Virus record (IMG/VR): IMGVR_UViG_3300027801_000019
Span: 1-64,000 of that record
Reading direction: 5' to 3' (one strand)
From: a virus
Length of the DNA stretch: 64,000 bases
Shown: piece after piece, positions 9,696-18,988 of the stretch
Position numbering within the stretch: position 1 is the first letter of the stretch
How the letters are laid out: each line of letters opens with the position of its first letter
Translations under genes and position numbers: made by a program
Notes under the pieces: generated by a model
What the model saw: only the letters and a program-made list of their open reading frames with translations
Told to the model about the DNA's origin: nothing
The model's database searches: none

Positions 9696-12600
9696 CTATG
9701 CTGCTCTCAATGGCACACCTTGCTCTATTAACTGTCGGGTCACATTGCTACTAATCTCACTTATTGCTTCATCCATTGTCAAGCCAAAGAAGTTATTTGT
9801 CATCAATAACTCAACATTAGAATACAAGTTTTCAACACCTTTATTTACGACTTGCTTCATCATTTCACCGCTCATGTATTGAGAACGACCACCGAAAAAT
9901 AATTCTTCTCGTGCGTTGGCGAAAGAGCGCATTTTTTCTTCGGCTTCGGTAAATCCATCACCTATACCTTCACCGGCTTCAAGTATTCTTGGATTCATAT
10001 ACTCAAAATCTTTTCCAGCTGCAATCGCTCCTTGACCAATGCTTATAAGATGAGTTATTGCCTCTTGAGTTAGGTCGGTAATTGCTATGCTACCATCAGC
10101 AATACCAGCAACAACATCATCTATTCCTTCTTCCATATCACCGAAAATTGGGTCATAACTTTCTGTGACCCATAGCTCCTGCCCCTTTGAACCAATTACC
10201 TGCTTTTTTACTTGTCGCTCAAGTTCTTTTACCCACCCTTTCTTAAAGTCAACTGCTTGCATTTCTCCTAAATCACCAGCATTAATATGTTTAGCCAAGG
10301 TTTCAATTCCACCCTGAGTATACATGGATTCCTCAGATAAAGCCAGTCCAGTCATAACAATCTTATTTTGTCTTAGTGCTTCGTTATATGTCGTAAGTTC
10401 ATTTATATTGTTTTGCCAATGGTGAAACATAGGGTCATCTTGAGCATATAGGTCTCGATGCGATTCGTATTCTGCTAATAGTGTATTTGAGTATGCTAAG
10501 TGGTCGTTCATTTGGGCAAGATTCATATTAGTTAAGTCAACTTCTGTTCCGAACTTATCTGCTAATGCTGCCGGAACTGCAAATACTTTTGCACTCTCTT
10601 CTGTTAATTCACCTAATAAATCGCTTGTCATTCTTAAACTATCATTCATACCATCAACAACATCAGTCGCTTTGGTTGCATCAGCTGAAAAGTGTTCAAC
10701 AGCCATAGCAATTCCCATTACCACTAAAGTTATCGCTAATAGTGGAAGACAAGCTGTGACGAAACCTATCATAGCAATTTTTGCTCTTGAGGTTGCTGCA
10801 GCAAGACCGTCAAAAGAAAAAGCGGCTACAGTATTTGTTGTAGCCACAGTTTGCCCTGAAACTGCTGTTGTCAACATTTGTTGAGACATAGCAGCCATCT
10901 GGATAGTAGCGGGAATCATAGATAGGGTCATAAGAATAATTTGCACCCTTGCAGACTTTTCTTCATCCATACCAAGAACACCACCGAAAACACCCATAGC
11001 GATAGATGCCATACCTGCGGCCATGCTTACTTGTCCTAACCTACCAGTCATCCTTGACATAGCAGCATCTGTGCTTTTCATACCAAAGAGATTTCTTCTC
11101 GTAGCCATAGCCTGCTCGGTTTGTTGCATTAAGGCAGAATCCCTTACCAGCTCAAGGTTATTTTCTGCAAGCGTAAGGGCGACTAAATCATTTATTTCTT
11201 GTTCGTGTAAAAGGTGCATCTCATCACGCAAAATACCTAACTGAATCATTTGATTGATTTTTTCAGTATCCATAGCATTAATTCTATCTTTGGCAGCAGC
11301 CTCACCCTCTAAAACAAGTCTTGCCTGTGCGTCTTGCTCAAGTAATCTTTGGCCTAATGTTAATTCTTTGACTTTGGTTGAAATCTCTTCTTGTTGCATA
11401 CCACTTAGCAAACCTGCTGCAGCCACTTTCGCTTTGAGCCTCTCCCTCTCGACTTCTTCAACGAACTCGTTGAGTAATGCTTCTTCTCGTAATCTTACTA
11501 AAGTTTTTCGCCCTTGTCTTTCCCGATAGTTACCTACTGCCTGTTGTGCTGTGTTGTGTTGCTTCTGTTTCTGTGTGTAGGCTTCAAATGTCGCCATTTC
11601 TGCTTGTGCTAAAGCATTAGCAATTTCAGTTCTTCTCATTAGGATGGTCAAGCCATTTAACTCCACACGATTCACTTCTTGCGCCCCTATAAGTTTCATT
11701 CTTTGCGTTCCAGTTAATCGCTCGGCTAATGCTGCTTCCGCTCGTGATTTATTTAATTTTGAGTTAATAATGTCCTCTTCAGTTCGGTGCATATATAATA
11801 ATTCAGTTCTAAGTGCTTTGTCTCTTTCTAATAGTGATAATGCCTCAATTTCATGGCCTGCTATCCTTAGTTTCATTTCCTCTTGTTGTTTGTATTTCAT
11901 TGTTATTGCTTGGGTTAAGTGCATATGGTTTTCCATAATTTCGGTTCGAGCAATCTCAGTTAATATACCGAGATTTGTTATTTTAGCATACTCGCCTGCA
12001 CTTTTTAATGTGACCCCACTGAATATTCCTTGCTTCCTATATTCATCGGTTCTCATAATTTCTTCGCCGTTGATAGCCCGTAAAACTGTTCTATGGGTTT
12101 CCATAGAGATATTAACGGATTTCATCTGCATATACATTTGCATAGTGCTACCCATTATAGTCATCCACTGTTGCATCTCTAATACGAATGTTGACATACC
12201 TTTGAATACAGCACTATCACCAAATGATGCAAGACCCTTTGTGAACTTGGTTTGAACATTGGTTGCAGCTGTCATAGATGGAAGAAGTTTTTGTCCTAAA
12301 ATTGCTTGGTAGTGTCCTAACTCGGCTTGTGCCTCTTTATATGCTGTTGAGTTATCATCAAGAACACGATTCAATTCTTCAGTCGCTGAAGATTGGTCGT
12401 CAATTGCCATTTTAGCAAGTTCGGACATACGGTTATGGTTCTGAATCAATTTAACGAATCTTACATAGTGGTCGTTTCCTGCAACCGTTTGAACGATGTT
12501 CTGTTGTTGTTCTGCGCTTAATTGATGCCATACCTCACCTAAGTCTTCAACGATAGCAGAAAGTGGTCTTAATGCACCCGTAGTCACATCATGAGTTGCT

Positions 12601-13406
12601 ATACCATATTCTGCTAATAGGTCATTATTTTTCTGCATATTAGAACCGAGACGGCCATAAATCATACGCAAAGCCCTACCCGCCTTACCCTGTTCTTCTC
12701 CGGCCTCAATTAGTGTTGCAGACATAGCGGCCATATATGCTATTGATTCACCGGTTCTGTGTGCCTGTGATGCGAATTGATTCATAACGAAAGTCAATTG
12801 CTTCATGTTGGAAGCGGAATTGTTTTCAACGGTATTTAATTGGTCGAGAACTTCAATGGTATTAGCATAAACAGTATTTTGTTGATTTTGGGCATCCAAG
12901 TGTTTAAATTGTACTTCAGTTAAATCACCATACATAAACTTGGTTTGTTGTTGCAAGTTAATCATACGGGTCATGGCTTGTTCAGTTCCCATACCGGAAA
13001 TCAAAGCAAATGTTTGACCGAGCTTTGTTGCAGTCTCAACAGCCGCTTCACCAATCACCCCTGTTAATTGTGCCATCTTAGCACCAGCGGCGAGGGATTC
13101 TTCTGCGGTAAAACCAAAGGCTGCGCCTGTATCTATAATTCCTTCGGCAAGTGCCTTATTTTCTCCGGCAAACTTCTCGAACTCAATAGTGGCTGCAGAA
13201 AGAGCCATCGCTAATGGTGTAACTGATGAAGTTAATGCGGTGATTTGCTCACCTATACCGGCGATAGAGTCAAACATTTGACTCATAGAATCAAGGACAA
13301 CAGCCTCAACAATAAGCATTTGCGCTTTAGAATCCGCTATCATACGGGAAGCATTGAATGTTCCGACTACATCAAAAAATACTCGAGGTGCGCCGGTCAT
13401 TGCCAT
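9696..13406 (-). CDS. tail tape measure protein
   Basis: 1236 residues, between the tail assembly chaperone and the tail hub, the standard tape-measure position. The first 400 residues match the TP901-type tape-measure core in style (TEESLAAGAKMAQLTGV, SGMGTEQAMTRM, GRALRMIYGRLGS). Long Glu/Lys/Gln/Ala helices follow (residues about 440-780). Two hydrophobic stretches near residues 800-900 (SIAMGVFGGVLGM, FVTACLPLLAITLVVMGIAMAV) could insert in the host membrane at DNA entry. It sets tail length during assembly. Confidence 0.92.
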   Translation of the reverse strand: MAMTGAPRVFFDVVGTFNASRMIADSKAQMLIVEAVVLDSMSQMFDSIAGIGEQITALTSSVTPLAMALSAATIEFEKFAGENKALAEGIIDTGAAFGFTAEESLAAGAKMAQLTGVIGEAAVETATKLGQTFALISGMGTEQAMTRMINLQQQTKFMYGDLTEVQFKHLDAQNQQNTVYANTIEVLDQLNTVENNSASNMKQLTFVMNQFASQAHRTGESIAYMAAMSATLIEAGEEQGKAGRALRMIYGRLGSNMQKNNDLLAEYGIATHDVTTGALRPLSAIVEDLGEVWHQLSAEQQQNIVQTVAGNDHYVRFVKLIQNHNRMSELAKMAIDDQSSATEELNRVLDDNSTAYKEAQAELGHYQAILGQKLLPSMTAATNVQTKFTKGLASFGDSAVFKGMSTFVLEMQQWMTIMGSTMQMYMQMKSVNISMETHRTVLRAINGEEIMRTDEYRKQGIFSGVTLKSAGEYAKITNLGILTEIARTEIMENHMHLTQAITMKYKQQEEMKLRIAGHEIEALSLLERDKALRTELLYMHRTEEDIINSKLNKSRAEAALAERLTGTQRMKLIGAQEVNRVELNGLTILMRRTEIANALAQAEMATFEAYTQKQKQHNTAQQAVGNYRERQGRKTLVRLREEALLNEFVEEVERERLKAKVAAAGLLSGMQQEEISTKVKELTLGQRLLEQDAQARLVLEGEAAAKDRINAMDTEKINQMIQLGILRDEMHLLHEQEINDLVALTLAENNLELVRDSALMQQTEQAMATRRNLFGMKSTDAAMSRMTGRLGQVSMAAGMASIAMGVFGGVLGMDEEKSARVQIILMTLSMIPATIQMAAMSQQMLTTAVSGQTVATTNTVAAFSFDGLAAATSRAKIAMIGFVTACLPLLAITLVVMGIAMAVEHFSADATKATDVVDGMNDSLRMTSDLLGELTEESAKVFAVPAALADKFGTEVDLTNMNLAQMNDHLAYSNTLLAEYESHRDLYAQDDPMFHHWQNNINELTTYNEALRQNKIVMTGLALSEESMYTQGGIETLAKHINAGDLGEMQAVDFKKGWVKELERQVKKQVIGSKGQELWVTESYDPIFGDMEEGIDDVVAGIADGSIAITDLTQEAITHLISIGQGAIAAGKDFEYMNPRILEAGEGIGDGFTEAEEKMRSFANAREELFFGGRSQYMSGEMMKQVVNKGVENLYSNVELLMTNNFFGLTMDEAISEISSNVTRQLIEQGVPLRAA

Positions 13407-13423
13407 GTATCATCCCTCCTATA

Positions 13424-13612
13424 TCAACCTAACTTACCAAGCATATTTACGGCTTCGTCTTCACTAATTGCTTGTGAAGTCGCTTGTTGTCTTGCTTGCT
13501 TTCTGCGAGACATCATACCTTTTATTCCTCCAGGTTTGGAAGATTTTGATTTTGAGGATTGGTCGGCTATTTGAGAAGAAATCTCCATTGCTATTTCAAT
13601 ATCGAGATTCAT
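13424..13612 (-). CDS. tail assembly chaperone, C-terminal (T) part
   Basis: The segment starting MNLDIEIAMEISSQ and ending at 13424 is open upstream, without a stop, to the end of the preceding gene in the -1 frame. It is therefore best read as the C-terminal extension of a frameshifted G-T fusion spanning 13424-14052. It is Ser/Lys/Gln-rich with a basic patch (MMSRRKQARQQA). An in-frame ATG with GGAGG nearby at 13612 means separate initiation cannot be excluded. It lies just before the tape measure, where G-T proteins chaperone the tape measure in lambda-like tails. Confidence 0.75.
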   Translation of the reverse strand: MNLDIEIAMEISSQIADQSSKSKSSKPGGIKGMMSRRKQARQQATSQAISEDEAVNMLGKLG

Positions 13613-13695
13613 TCTATGTTGTCCTCCTTCACCATGATACTTCTCGTATAGGTCGGAGGGGAGTATTCCCTTGAATGCACTTGCGAGAAGAGGTG

Positions 13696-14052
13696 CTATT
13701 CTTGGGAAGACCCCAAAGGGATTGCACCTTCTGGGTCGTCGCCTCTGACAAATAGGAGTATGTTTCTCATTTCTTCTGATGTTAAACTATTAATGTCAAA
13801 ATCTTCATCAACAATACAAGGGGGAATCCATGACTTCATTTGGTCTTCCAATGAACCACCGGCTGCCTCAATGATACCCATAAAGGTTTCATTTTGTTCA
13901 TCATCCCATTCGGTAGGGTCGCCAAAGTCTTTACACTTACGAACCGCTCTCGCTTGAATGCTTTCAATTTTAATCTTTTCAAGACCAGATGCTTGGCGAA
14001 CCCAAACTGTTGACCCGTCGCTTAATTCAATTTCCTTTTTTAGTATTGGCAC
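13696..14052 (-). CDS. tail assembly chaperone (G-like)
   Basis: 118 residues from a GTG that overlaps the preceding small gene. It is a small acidic protein between the tail tube and the tape measure, the position of lambda gpG. Its last codons contain a canonical slippery heptamer. Normal termination makes this short form; -1 slippage continues to 13424 and makes the longer G-T form. I infer the function from position and the frameshift, not from sequence similarity. Confidence 0.8.
   Translation of the reverse strand: MPILKKEIELSDGSTVWVRQASGLEKIKIESIQARAVRKCKDFGDPTEWDDEQNETFMGIIEAAGGSLEDQMKSWIPPCIVDEDFDINSLTSEEMRNILLFVRGDDPEGAIPLGSSQE
13714..13720 (-). promoter_or_regulatory. -1 programmed frameshift site CCCTTTG
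   Basis: On the minus strand the sequence is C CCT TTG in the zero frame, a perfect X-XXY-YYZ slippery heptamer. It is located 15 bases before the zero-frame TAG at 13696-13698. After slipping, the -1 frame runs without stops into the MNLDIEIAM segment and ends at 13424. Confidence 0.8.
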
Positions 14053-14170
14053 TTTTCTTCACACTCTTCTTTACTTTACTTTTCTTTACTGGAGGGATTA
14101 CATCATAATCCCCATCTATGTTGAGACGGTATATTGTTCCGTCTGCTTCAGTCCATTCTATTAATGTCAT
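14027..14170 (-). CDS. small basic-tailed protein, 47 residues
   Basis: ATG at 14170 follows GAGGTGGTTAG, a good ribosome binding site. The product begins MTLIEWTEADGTIYRLNIDG and ends in a run of Lys/Ser pairs (KKSKVKKSVKKSANTKKGN). Its 3' end overlaps the GTG start of the chaperone gene by 26 bases. No family recognised; probably a tail accessory protein. Confidence 0.7.
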   Translation of the reverse strand: MTLIEWTEADGTIYRLNIDGDYDVIPPVKKSKVKKSVKKSANTKKGN

Positions 14171-14179
14171 CTAACCACC

Positions 14180-14677
14180 TCAAAGTGTGGTGATGTATGA
14201 AACATATACTTCGGCAACGCCACCTGTTAAAGCCGCTGTAGCAATAGTCCAAAGGACACTTACTGGTGCTGCTCCCACATAGGGGTTAGTGGCTGTTACA
14301 GTCCACTTTGCTGTTGCTTGAACGAGATTTGCATTATCAAATGCTGTTGCTCCATGAAATGCTGCAGCAACACCGGTATAACCAATTGCTACTGTTGCTG
14401 AACCATCAGATGCTAAAGGAGGAAGGGCATTAACGAATGTGCTCAAAACAACCGCTCCAGCAGGAAGGGTTTGTGCTGTGCCATCGGCTGCAGTTAAAGT
14501 TTTTGCTCCGGTTGTTAAAGAAGTTCCTGCATAGAAAAACTTCATAACTCTAACATTGCGAGAATCAAGTTTGGCTTCTGTAATTGCTGCATCTGCAATA
14601 TCGGCAGTGCCTACGCCACCTGCTACAATATGTTCTGACTTTATTATTCCGTTTAGGTATCTGTTAAATGTTGGCAT
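14180..14677 (-). CDS. predicted virion beta protein
   Basis: 165 residues, Ala/Thr/Val-rich. It has a TADIADAAITEAKLD segment near the N-terminus like the repeats found in trimeric tail-fibre or decoration proteins, followed by beta-rich sequence. It lies between the tail tube and the chaperone genes. Likely a minor tail or decoration protein; the family is not recognised. Confidence 0.65.
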   Translation of the reverse strand: MPTFNRYLNGIIKSEHIVAGGVGTADIADAAITEAKLDSRNVRVMKFFYAGTSLTTGAKTLTAADGTAQTLPAGAVVLSTFVNALPPLASDGSATVAIGYTGVAAAFHGATAFDNANLVQATAKWTVTATNPYVGAAPVSVLWTIATAALTGGVAEVYVSYITTL

Positions 14678-14731
14678 TTCAATTCCCCTTATCTGTCCTT
14701 ACTTACCGTTGAGTATATGAATGTTTGCTAA

Positions 14732-14929
14732 TCACTGGTCTTCCCATACGATATAAGCTGTGACTAAATTACTTGTTCTGTTACGGACAATTTTTATGTC
14801 AATAATTTTATCTCCGTTTGCGAATGTGGAGCCTCGCAAAGCAGTTTGGATGGTTGCATCAATCGTTCCCAAATCACCAGATAACTCAGTTATTGTGAGT
14901 TTGGACTTATCGGTTATGGTGTGTGACAT
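14732..14929 (-). CDS. small tail-region protein
   Basis: 65 residues (MSHTITDKSKLTITELSG...YIVWEDQ) preceded by GAGGTGATTAA on the minus strand. It is a compact alternating beta sequence with no cysteine. It follows directly after the tail tube gene. Function unknown. Confidence 0.7.
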   Translation of the reverse strand: MSHTITDKSKLTITELSGDLGTIDATIQTALRGSTFANGDKIIDIKIVRNRTSNLVTAYIVWEDQ

Positions 14930-14938
14930 TTAATCACC

Positions 14939-15979
14939 TCAAACTGTTGCTGTAGCATTGATGAATACACAATCAGCCATAGCCTTCTTTGTTTCATCAT
15001 AAAGTGCTGTGAAACTCAAAGACATAGTTTGTGTGTCACGACCCGATACATTGCTTGATGGTGATTCCCATTGAACATTGTATAGTTTAATTGTGATAGT
15101 GTGTGCAGATGTTGCGGTAAATACAAGGGTGATTGCTGGATTGCTGCTTCCAGGTTGATAAACACTGCCTGAACCACCAGCTTGAATGCTGGTATAGATT
15201 GGCTCATTAAGACTTGTTGCGTGAATTGGTGCAATAAACTCAATACTTCCTGTAATTTCACGAAGTTGTGGAGGTGCTTCCCTTACGCAGGTATCGCTAC
15301 CAAGCGCAAATGCTGCATCAACATCTCGATTTAAATTGAACTCAATATCAACAGACTTTACTTGTGTTGAAACTGCAGAGTTTTTGAATGCGACTGTAGC
15401 GGATTGGAAGTGAACTGGCTCTCCAGCATCAGGCACTGTTGCACCTGATTCTGCAGCAATTGCTGCTGGTGATGTAACCGAATCTTCACCTTCTGCTTTA
15501 CCAACGAAGTCTGCTGATAGCATAACATATTCTCCAACAGACCCTTTGATAGATAGGCGATTTAGACTCATTGATGAATACGAGTGTTCCTTCTCATCAC
15601 GCATAATAATAAATTGATAGACTGGGAAAAGGTTTGCAGTTGCTCTTCCTGCATCGTGGTTAATTTCAGTCATAGTGTGGGTATATGGGTCTCCACTTCC
15701 ACTGTTAGCAACAGTTGAAAAGACCCCTTTGAATAATGCAGCACAAAAAGCTGAATCATCCAAAGCCATGTTTATTCCACCATCGGAATATCTCTTTCCT
15801 GTGGTTGTTTTAGATGCGCCGTAGCGAGTCATATCTGCACGAGTGCTTATATCAAAAGAAGTATTGAAAGACTCATCATCAATTAATCCATATAATTGTC
15901 CAGCAGTGCCGACTGTTCCAAAGCTTGTTTGAAGGCGCAAGAGTGCGCCCCGATTTCCTGTTCCTATTGCATACGCCAT
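14939..15979 (-). CDS. major tail tube protein
   Basis: 346 residues. The order tail-completion, tube, chaperone, tape measure is that of siphovirus tails. Features typical of tube proteins are an N-terminal GALLRLQTSFGTVGTAGQLYGLIDDESF segment, a central RLSIKGSVGEYVMLSADFVG strand pair and a C-terminal Ig-like region (VSGRDTQTMSLSFTALYD). ATG 15979 (MAYAIGTGNRG) is preferred over the upstream start because AGGG lies at a suitable distance. It polymerises around the tape measure. Confidence 0.85.
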   Translation of the reverse strand: MAYAIGTGNRGALLRLQTSFGTVGTAGQLYGLIDDESFNTSFDISTRADMTRYGASKTTTGKRYSDGGINMALDDSAFCAALFKGVFSTVANSGSGDPYTHTMTEINHDAGRATANLFPVYQFIIMRDEKEHSYSSMSLNRLSIKGSVGEYVMLSADFVGKAEGEDSVTSPAAIAAESGATVPDAGEPVHFQSATVAFKNSAVSTQVKSVDIEFNLNRDVDAAFALGSDTCVREAPPQLREITGSIEFIAPIHATSLNEPIYTSIQAGGSGSVYQPGSSNPAITLVFTATSAHTITIKLYNVQWESPSSNVSGRDTQTMSLSFTALYDETKKAMADCVFINATATV

Positions 15980-16027
15980 AAATAACAACCCTATTAATGT
16001 CTCCTATTAGTGGAAGAGTATATGAAC

Positions 16028-17077
16028 TCATCTCCTTTGCAAGTGAATCCTTCTCATTGTATCAAAGTTAAGTTGATGCACACACACAGTTTCATCCTCA
16101 TCCATTTTAGTATCAAGGGATAAACTATACGAAGTAATAGCGTCTGTATTAAAATCAAGACCGAGATTTATCATAATTTCATCAAAAACATCTGCGGCAA
16201 TATCTAAACATAATCTATAAGCGTTCTTGTAATTTGTTCCTCTTGTTAGTATGAATACCTGTATTTGTGAACGGGTTAATGCCCTATGTCCTCCGAGTGT
16301 ATCGAGTTCACTTGATTCAACATTTTTCATAACTACATGAATAGATGGAGCTGCAATACGACTAATCATGCTTGAACTTATATCATAACCATATCGGATT
16401 GATGAGGTATCAACAAAACCTTTGATGTATGGCCTATCACAATTCTGCAATAATTCAACAACCTTTAATCCCGTTCTAATGATTGTATCATTGACAAATG
16501 GGCTCGGTGACATTTCATCGGGGGAATATGCACCGTCTGTTGTCGCATATAGAGCCAACCATTTTACAGAACCCGTAGTGTTGCCCCACTGAATAGACCT
16601 ACTTGAACCTGATGCACCAGCCACCGTAATGTATGATGTTGCCGCATCGTCGTCTTCAATAATTTCAAAGAGATATAGTTTTGCTTCACCGCTTGAATCC
16701 ATAGTTAATCTTAAAATTGTTGGTTCATTAATTAAATCTAAATCAGTAAATGTTGTTGTGGTAGCACCTACTAATTTTAATCCGGTTGCCCCATTTGCTT
16801 TTACACTTACAGTTTTTGTTCCATTATCAAGTTTCATTAAAATCTCATCGGTATCGGGGGCGGTATTGTATTGTATCAATGCCCACATTGAATAGGCCAC
16901 CTTTCCTGCTGCCGGTGTATGTGTCATAGTTTGGTCTGTAACGACCCAATTACCACCCGAAGCACTACCACCACTACCTGATTTGCTCCACGCCGTTAAT
17001 TCGTTGTGTGAAACCGTTGCTGGGTCATACCCATCGGTTCTAAGTTGCCAAAAGTTTGTTTTATCTGATATTGCCAT
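16028..17077 (-). CDS. fusion: lectin-like domain plus tail-terminator-like domain
   Basis: 349 residues. The first about 190 look like a concanavalin/LamG-type beta sandwich (TNFWQLRTDGYD...WVVTDQTMTHTPAAGKVAYSMWALI...IQWGNTTGSVKWLALYA). The last about 150 (FVNDTIIRTGLKVVELLQNC...NYKNAYRLCLDIAADVFDEIMINLG...VHQLNFDTMRRIH) resemble tail-terminator proteins in length, pattern and position, just before the tube gene. If so, the terminator carries an extra surface domain displayed at the head-tail junction. Confidence 0.6.
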   Translation of the reverse strand: MAISDKTNFWQLRTDGYDPATVSHNELTAWSKSGSGGSASGGNWVVTDQTMTHTPAAGKVAYSMWALIQYNTAPDTDEILMKLDNGTKTVSVKANGATGLKLVGATTTTFTDLDLINEPTILRLTMDSSGEAKLYLFEIIEDDDAATSYITVAGASGSSRSIQWGNTTGSVKWLALYATTDGAYSPDEMSPSPFVNDTIIRTGLKVVELLQNCDRPYIKGFVDTSSIRYGYDISSSMISRIAAPSIHVVMKNVESSELDTLGGHRALTRSQIQVFILTRGTNYKNAYRLCLDIAADVFDEIMINLGLDFNTDAITSYSLSLDTKMDEDETVCVHQLNFDTMRRIHLQRR

Positions 17078-17086
17078 ATTTCTCCC

Positions 17087-17776
17087 TCACGCTCTTCCCT
17101 TTCTGTAGTGCATGGTATTAAACTTGTTCTTTAACCAATGCTTAATTCTTTCTTGAGTGCCTTCCTCAATATATTTTTGTCCATCTTCAACCCAATTCCA
17201 TACAGGTCTTTTGCCATTTCCAATTCCAGGAAACATTAAAGGGGAATCTGCTTTTAATAATATGGGCATAAGTGAAAAGTTTGATGTGTGTTGCCAAGCA
17301 CTTGTTGATTCAACCATTTGATTAGTATTTGTATGTAACTCAAAACCATAAGCCCAAGGTGCATGGGGTTTAGAGTATAATTTTGAAAATGACTTAATAG
17401 GGTCGCTTCCATGATACCCACCTGGCCCCTTACCTTCGGGTGCTGCGTATATTCTCCAACCACCACCACTACCTCGACTGCTTTGTAATTCTCTAACACT
17501 TAATGAATCTGCGATTATACCATATACTTTATTTTTGGTTGAGCTTTTAATATTTTTACCATCTGCTACAAGTCTTTGTTGTGCATCAATTGATGCTGCT
17601 TTTAAAATATTTTTAAACTCACGAGGGTATATTAATTTCATATCCAACATCATTCTTTTTAATTGAATATCACTAAAATTAACTTGAAACTGCATTCCCT
17701 CTTTACCACTGCTACCGACATTACCTCGATTATTCCAACCACCCTTACCACCGGAGCGGAAATCTGGCATACCCAT
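17087..17776 (-). CDS. HK97 gp10-like tail completion protein
   Basis: 229 residues; ATG 17776 lies 8 bases after GGAGG. The order connector, GNAT, this gene, terminator, tube fits the HK97 gp10 head-tail joining protein. Supporting features are an amphipathic N-terminal helix (IQLKRMMLDMKLIYPREFKNILKAASIDAQQRL) and the HAPWAYGFELHTN region, similar to the His-x2-Tyr/Trp segment of the family. Assigned from synteny and sequence character. Confidence 0.6.
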   Translation of the reverse strand: MGMPDFRSGGKGGWNNRGNVGSSGKEGMQFQVNFSDIQLKRMMLDMKLIYPREFKNILKAASIDAQQRLVADGKNIKSSTKNKVYGIIADSLSVRELQSSRGSGGGWRIYAAPEGKGPGGYHGSDPIKSFSKLYSKPHAPWAYGFELHTNTNQMVESTSAWQHTSNFSLMPILLKADSPLMFPGIGNGKRPVWNWVEDGQKYIEEGTQERIKHWLKNKFNTMHYRKGRA

Positions 17777-18249
17777 TAGTTTAGCCTCCAGATTTGTTGA
17801 TGGTCTAAGTATATATTATTGTATTCATCTAATGTCATTATATCAGAAACGGCATTGTAATTTGGCACATTGATATACCCAAGATTAGATACTACCTTTA
17901 TAAGATGAACCATTTTAGATTGCTCGATAGGATTTAGTATTGTTATTTTAGGGATATTTTTTAAATGGTGAGCATTGTTCCTTTCATTCAATAGGTGGCT
18001 ATGTAGCCCTTTGCTACGCCATTCTTTGTGAACATAGGTATTACCCACTAAAACATATCGGCGATTAGGGGATAGTAATGAACCGGTATAGGCAATCGTT
18101 TCATTGCCACATGATAATACCCAAAAAACCATTTCATCAAATATAGCAGGATAACCTTTGTCTGAGGCATGGGGTAATTTTGAGCCCCAAGCCTTTTCTA
18201 AATCTTCGTGCATAAGAATTAGATTTGTTGAGTATTTATGTAAAAGCAT
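17776..18249 (-). CDS. GNAT-family N-acetyltransferase
   Basis: 157 residues. The acetyl-CoA binding motif A is seen as VHKEWRSKGLHSHLLNERN (R-x2-KG-x4-L), preceded by the beta-strand YVLVGNTYV. Later GYINVPNYNAVSDIMTLDEY matches the C-terminal strand pair. Start and stop overlap neighbouring structural genes by one base, so it belongs to the late operon. Substrate unknown: it could modify a virion protein, a host factor or DNA. A metabolic enzyme within the connector genes is unusual. Confidence 0.75.
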   Translation of the reverse strand: MLLHKYSTNLILMHEDLEKAWGSKLPHASDKGYPAIFDEMVFWVLSCGNETIAYTGSLLSPNRRYVLVGNTYVHKEWRSKGLHSHLLNERNNAHHLKNIPKITILNPIEQSKMVHLIKVVSNLGYINVPNYNAVSDIMTLDEYNNIYLDHQQIWRLN

Positions 18250-18791
18250 TAATCAACACTTCCCAAATGCGCTAATCGGCGGAGGTTATCAATTCCTCGC
18301 TGTCGTAACACATTCGAGCGCATTCCGCCTTTTTCAAAATCCATTCCTGCTTGAAATACCGCTTCATCCTCAAGATAATATGCTGCTGATATATCAGCAC
18401 ATATTTCTCTAAGAACATGAGCCATTTCACCTTCTTGAATTGTTACAGCCGTTAAATGGTCTGCGGAAACGCCAGTCACACCTGTTAGTGTATGTGTGGA
18501 TTTACCAGTCCATGCAAATGAGTCACCATCAATGTTACCATTACCAGCACTTGAAAAAGCAGTGCCACTTGTTAAAACGACACTTGTTGCACCAGCGGCT
18601 ATTACCCCATTTGCTGTTGTTTCTGCTATTTCTCGACTTGGTGTGATTCTGCCATATTGTAAAAACTCTTGGTCTATATCAATTGTGGCTCGACGAATTG
18701 CACTTGTTAATCTGGTTGATGCTCGAGTTCTTTGTGCTGAATCAAGAGCCAATCTTGAACCGGTATCAGATGTAGTGCAATAGTATGTCAT
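18249..18791 (-). CDS. head-tail connector protein
   Basis: 180 residues. Helical N-terminus (RTRASTRLTSAIRRATIDIDQEFLQYG), beta-rich insert (VIAAGATSVVLTSGTAFSSAG) and helical C-terminus (MAHVLREICADISAAYYLEDEAVFQ) resemble adaptor proteins that dock under the portal. It is located between capsid and tail-completion genes. The exact family is not recognised. Confidence 0.6.
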   Translation of the reverse strand: MTYYCTTSDTGSRLALDSAQRTRASTRLTSAIRRATIDIDQEFLQYGRITPSREIAETTANGVIAAGATSVVLTSGTAFSSAGNGNIDGDSFAWTGKSTHTLTGVTGVSADHLTAVTIQEGEMAHVLREICADISAAYYLEDEAVFQAGMDFEKGGMRSNVLRQRGIDNLRRLAHLGSVD

Positions 18792-18988
18792 TAAATCAAC
18801 CCCGTTAAATCCAAACCCATACTTGCTGCCACAAACATAAGTAGTATCTTAACACTTGTATGTAGTTTGGCTATGCTTATCATCATTTCGGTCTGTGCGG
18901 AAGTCATTTTATCAATAATTTCATCATGTCTTTCAATCCGCTGTTCTAACGAATCAATACGAACAGTTGTGGCATTATTCTGTGCCAT
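18791..18988 (-). CDS. XhlA-like coiled coil and membrane protein
   Basis: 65 residues: a coiled coil (RIDSLEQRIERHDEIIDKMTSAQTEMM) followed by a C-terminal membrane helix (VKILLMFVAASMGLDLTGLI). This is the layout of XhlA/haemolysin-type proteins that accompany phage lysis cassettes. ATG 18988 was chosen over an upstream TTG. It overlaps the preceding membrane-protein gene by 14 bases. In an archaeal virus it may act in membrane disruption or anchoring; inferred. Confidence 0.65.
   Translation of the reverse strand: MAQNNATTVRIDSLEQRIERHDEIIDKMTSAQTEMMISIAKLHTSVKILLMFVAASMGLDLTGLI

Noticed and set aside
11644-12255. 203-residue plus-strand frame inside the tape-measure gene
   Set aside because: It is antisense to a well-supported 1236-residue protein, with no promoter or ribosome binding site and the Ser/Ile/Cys-rich composition of a shadow frame.
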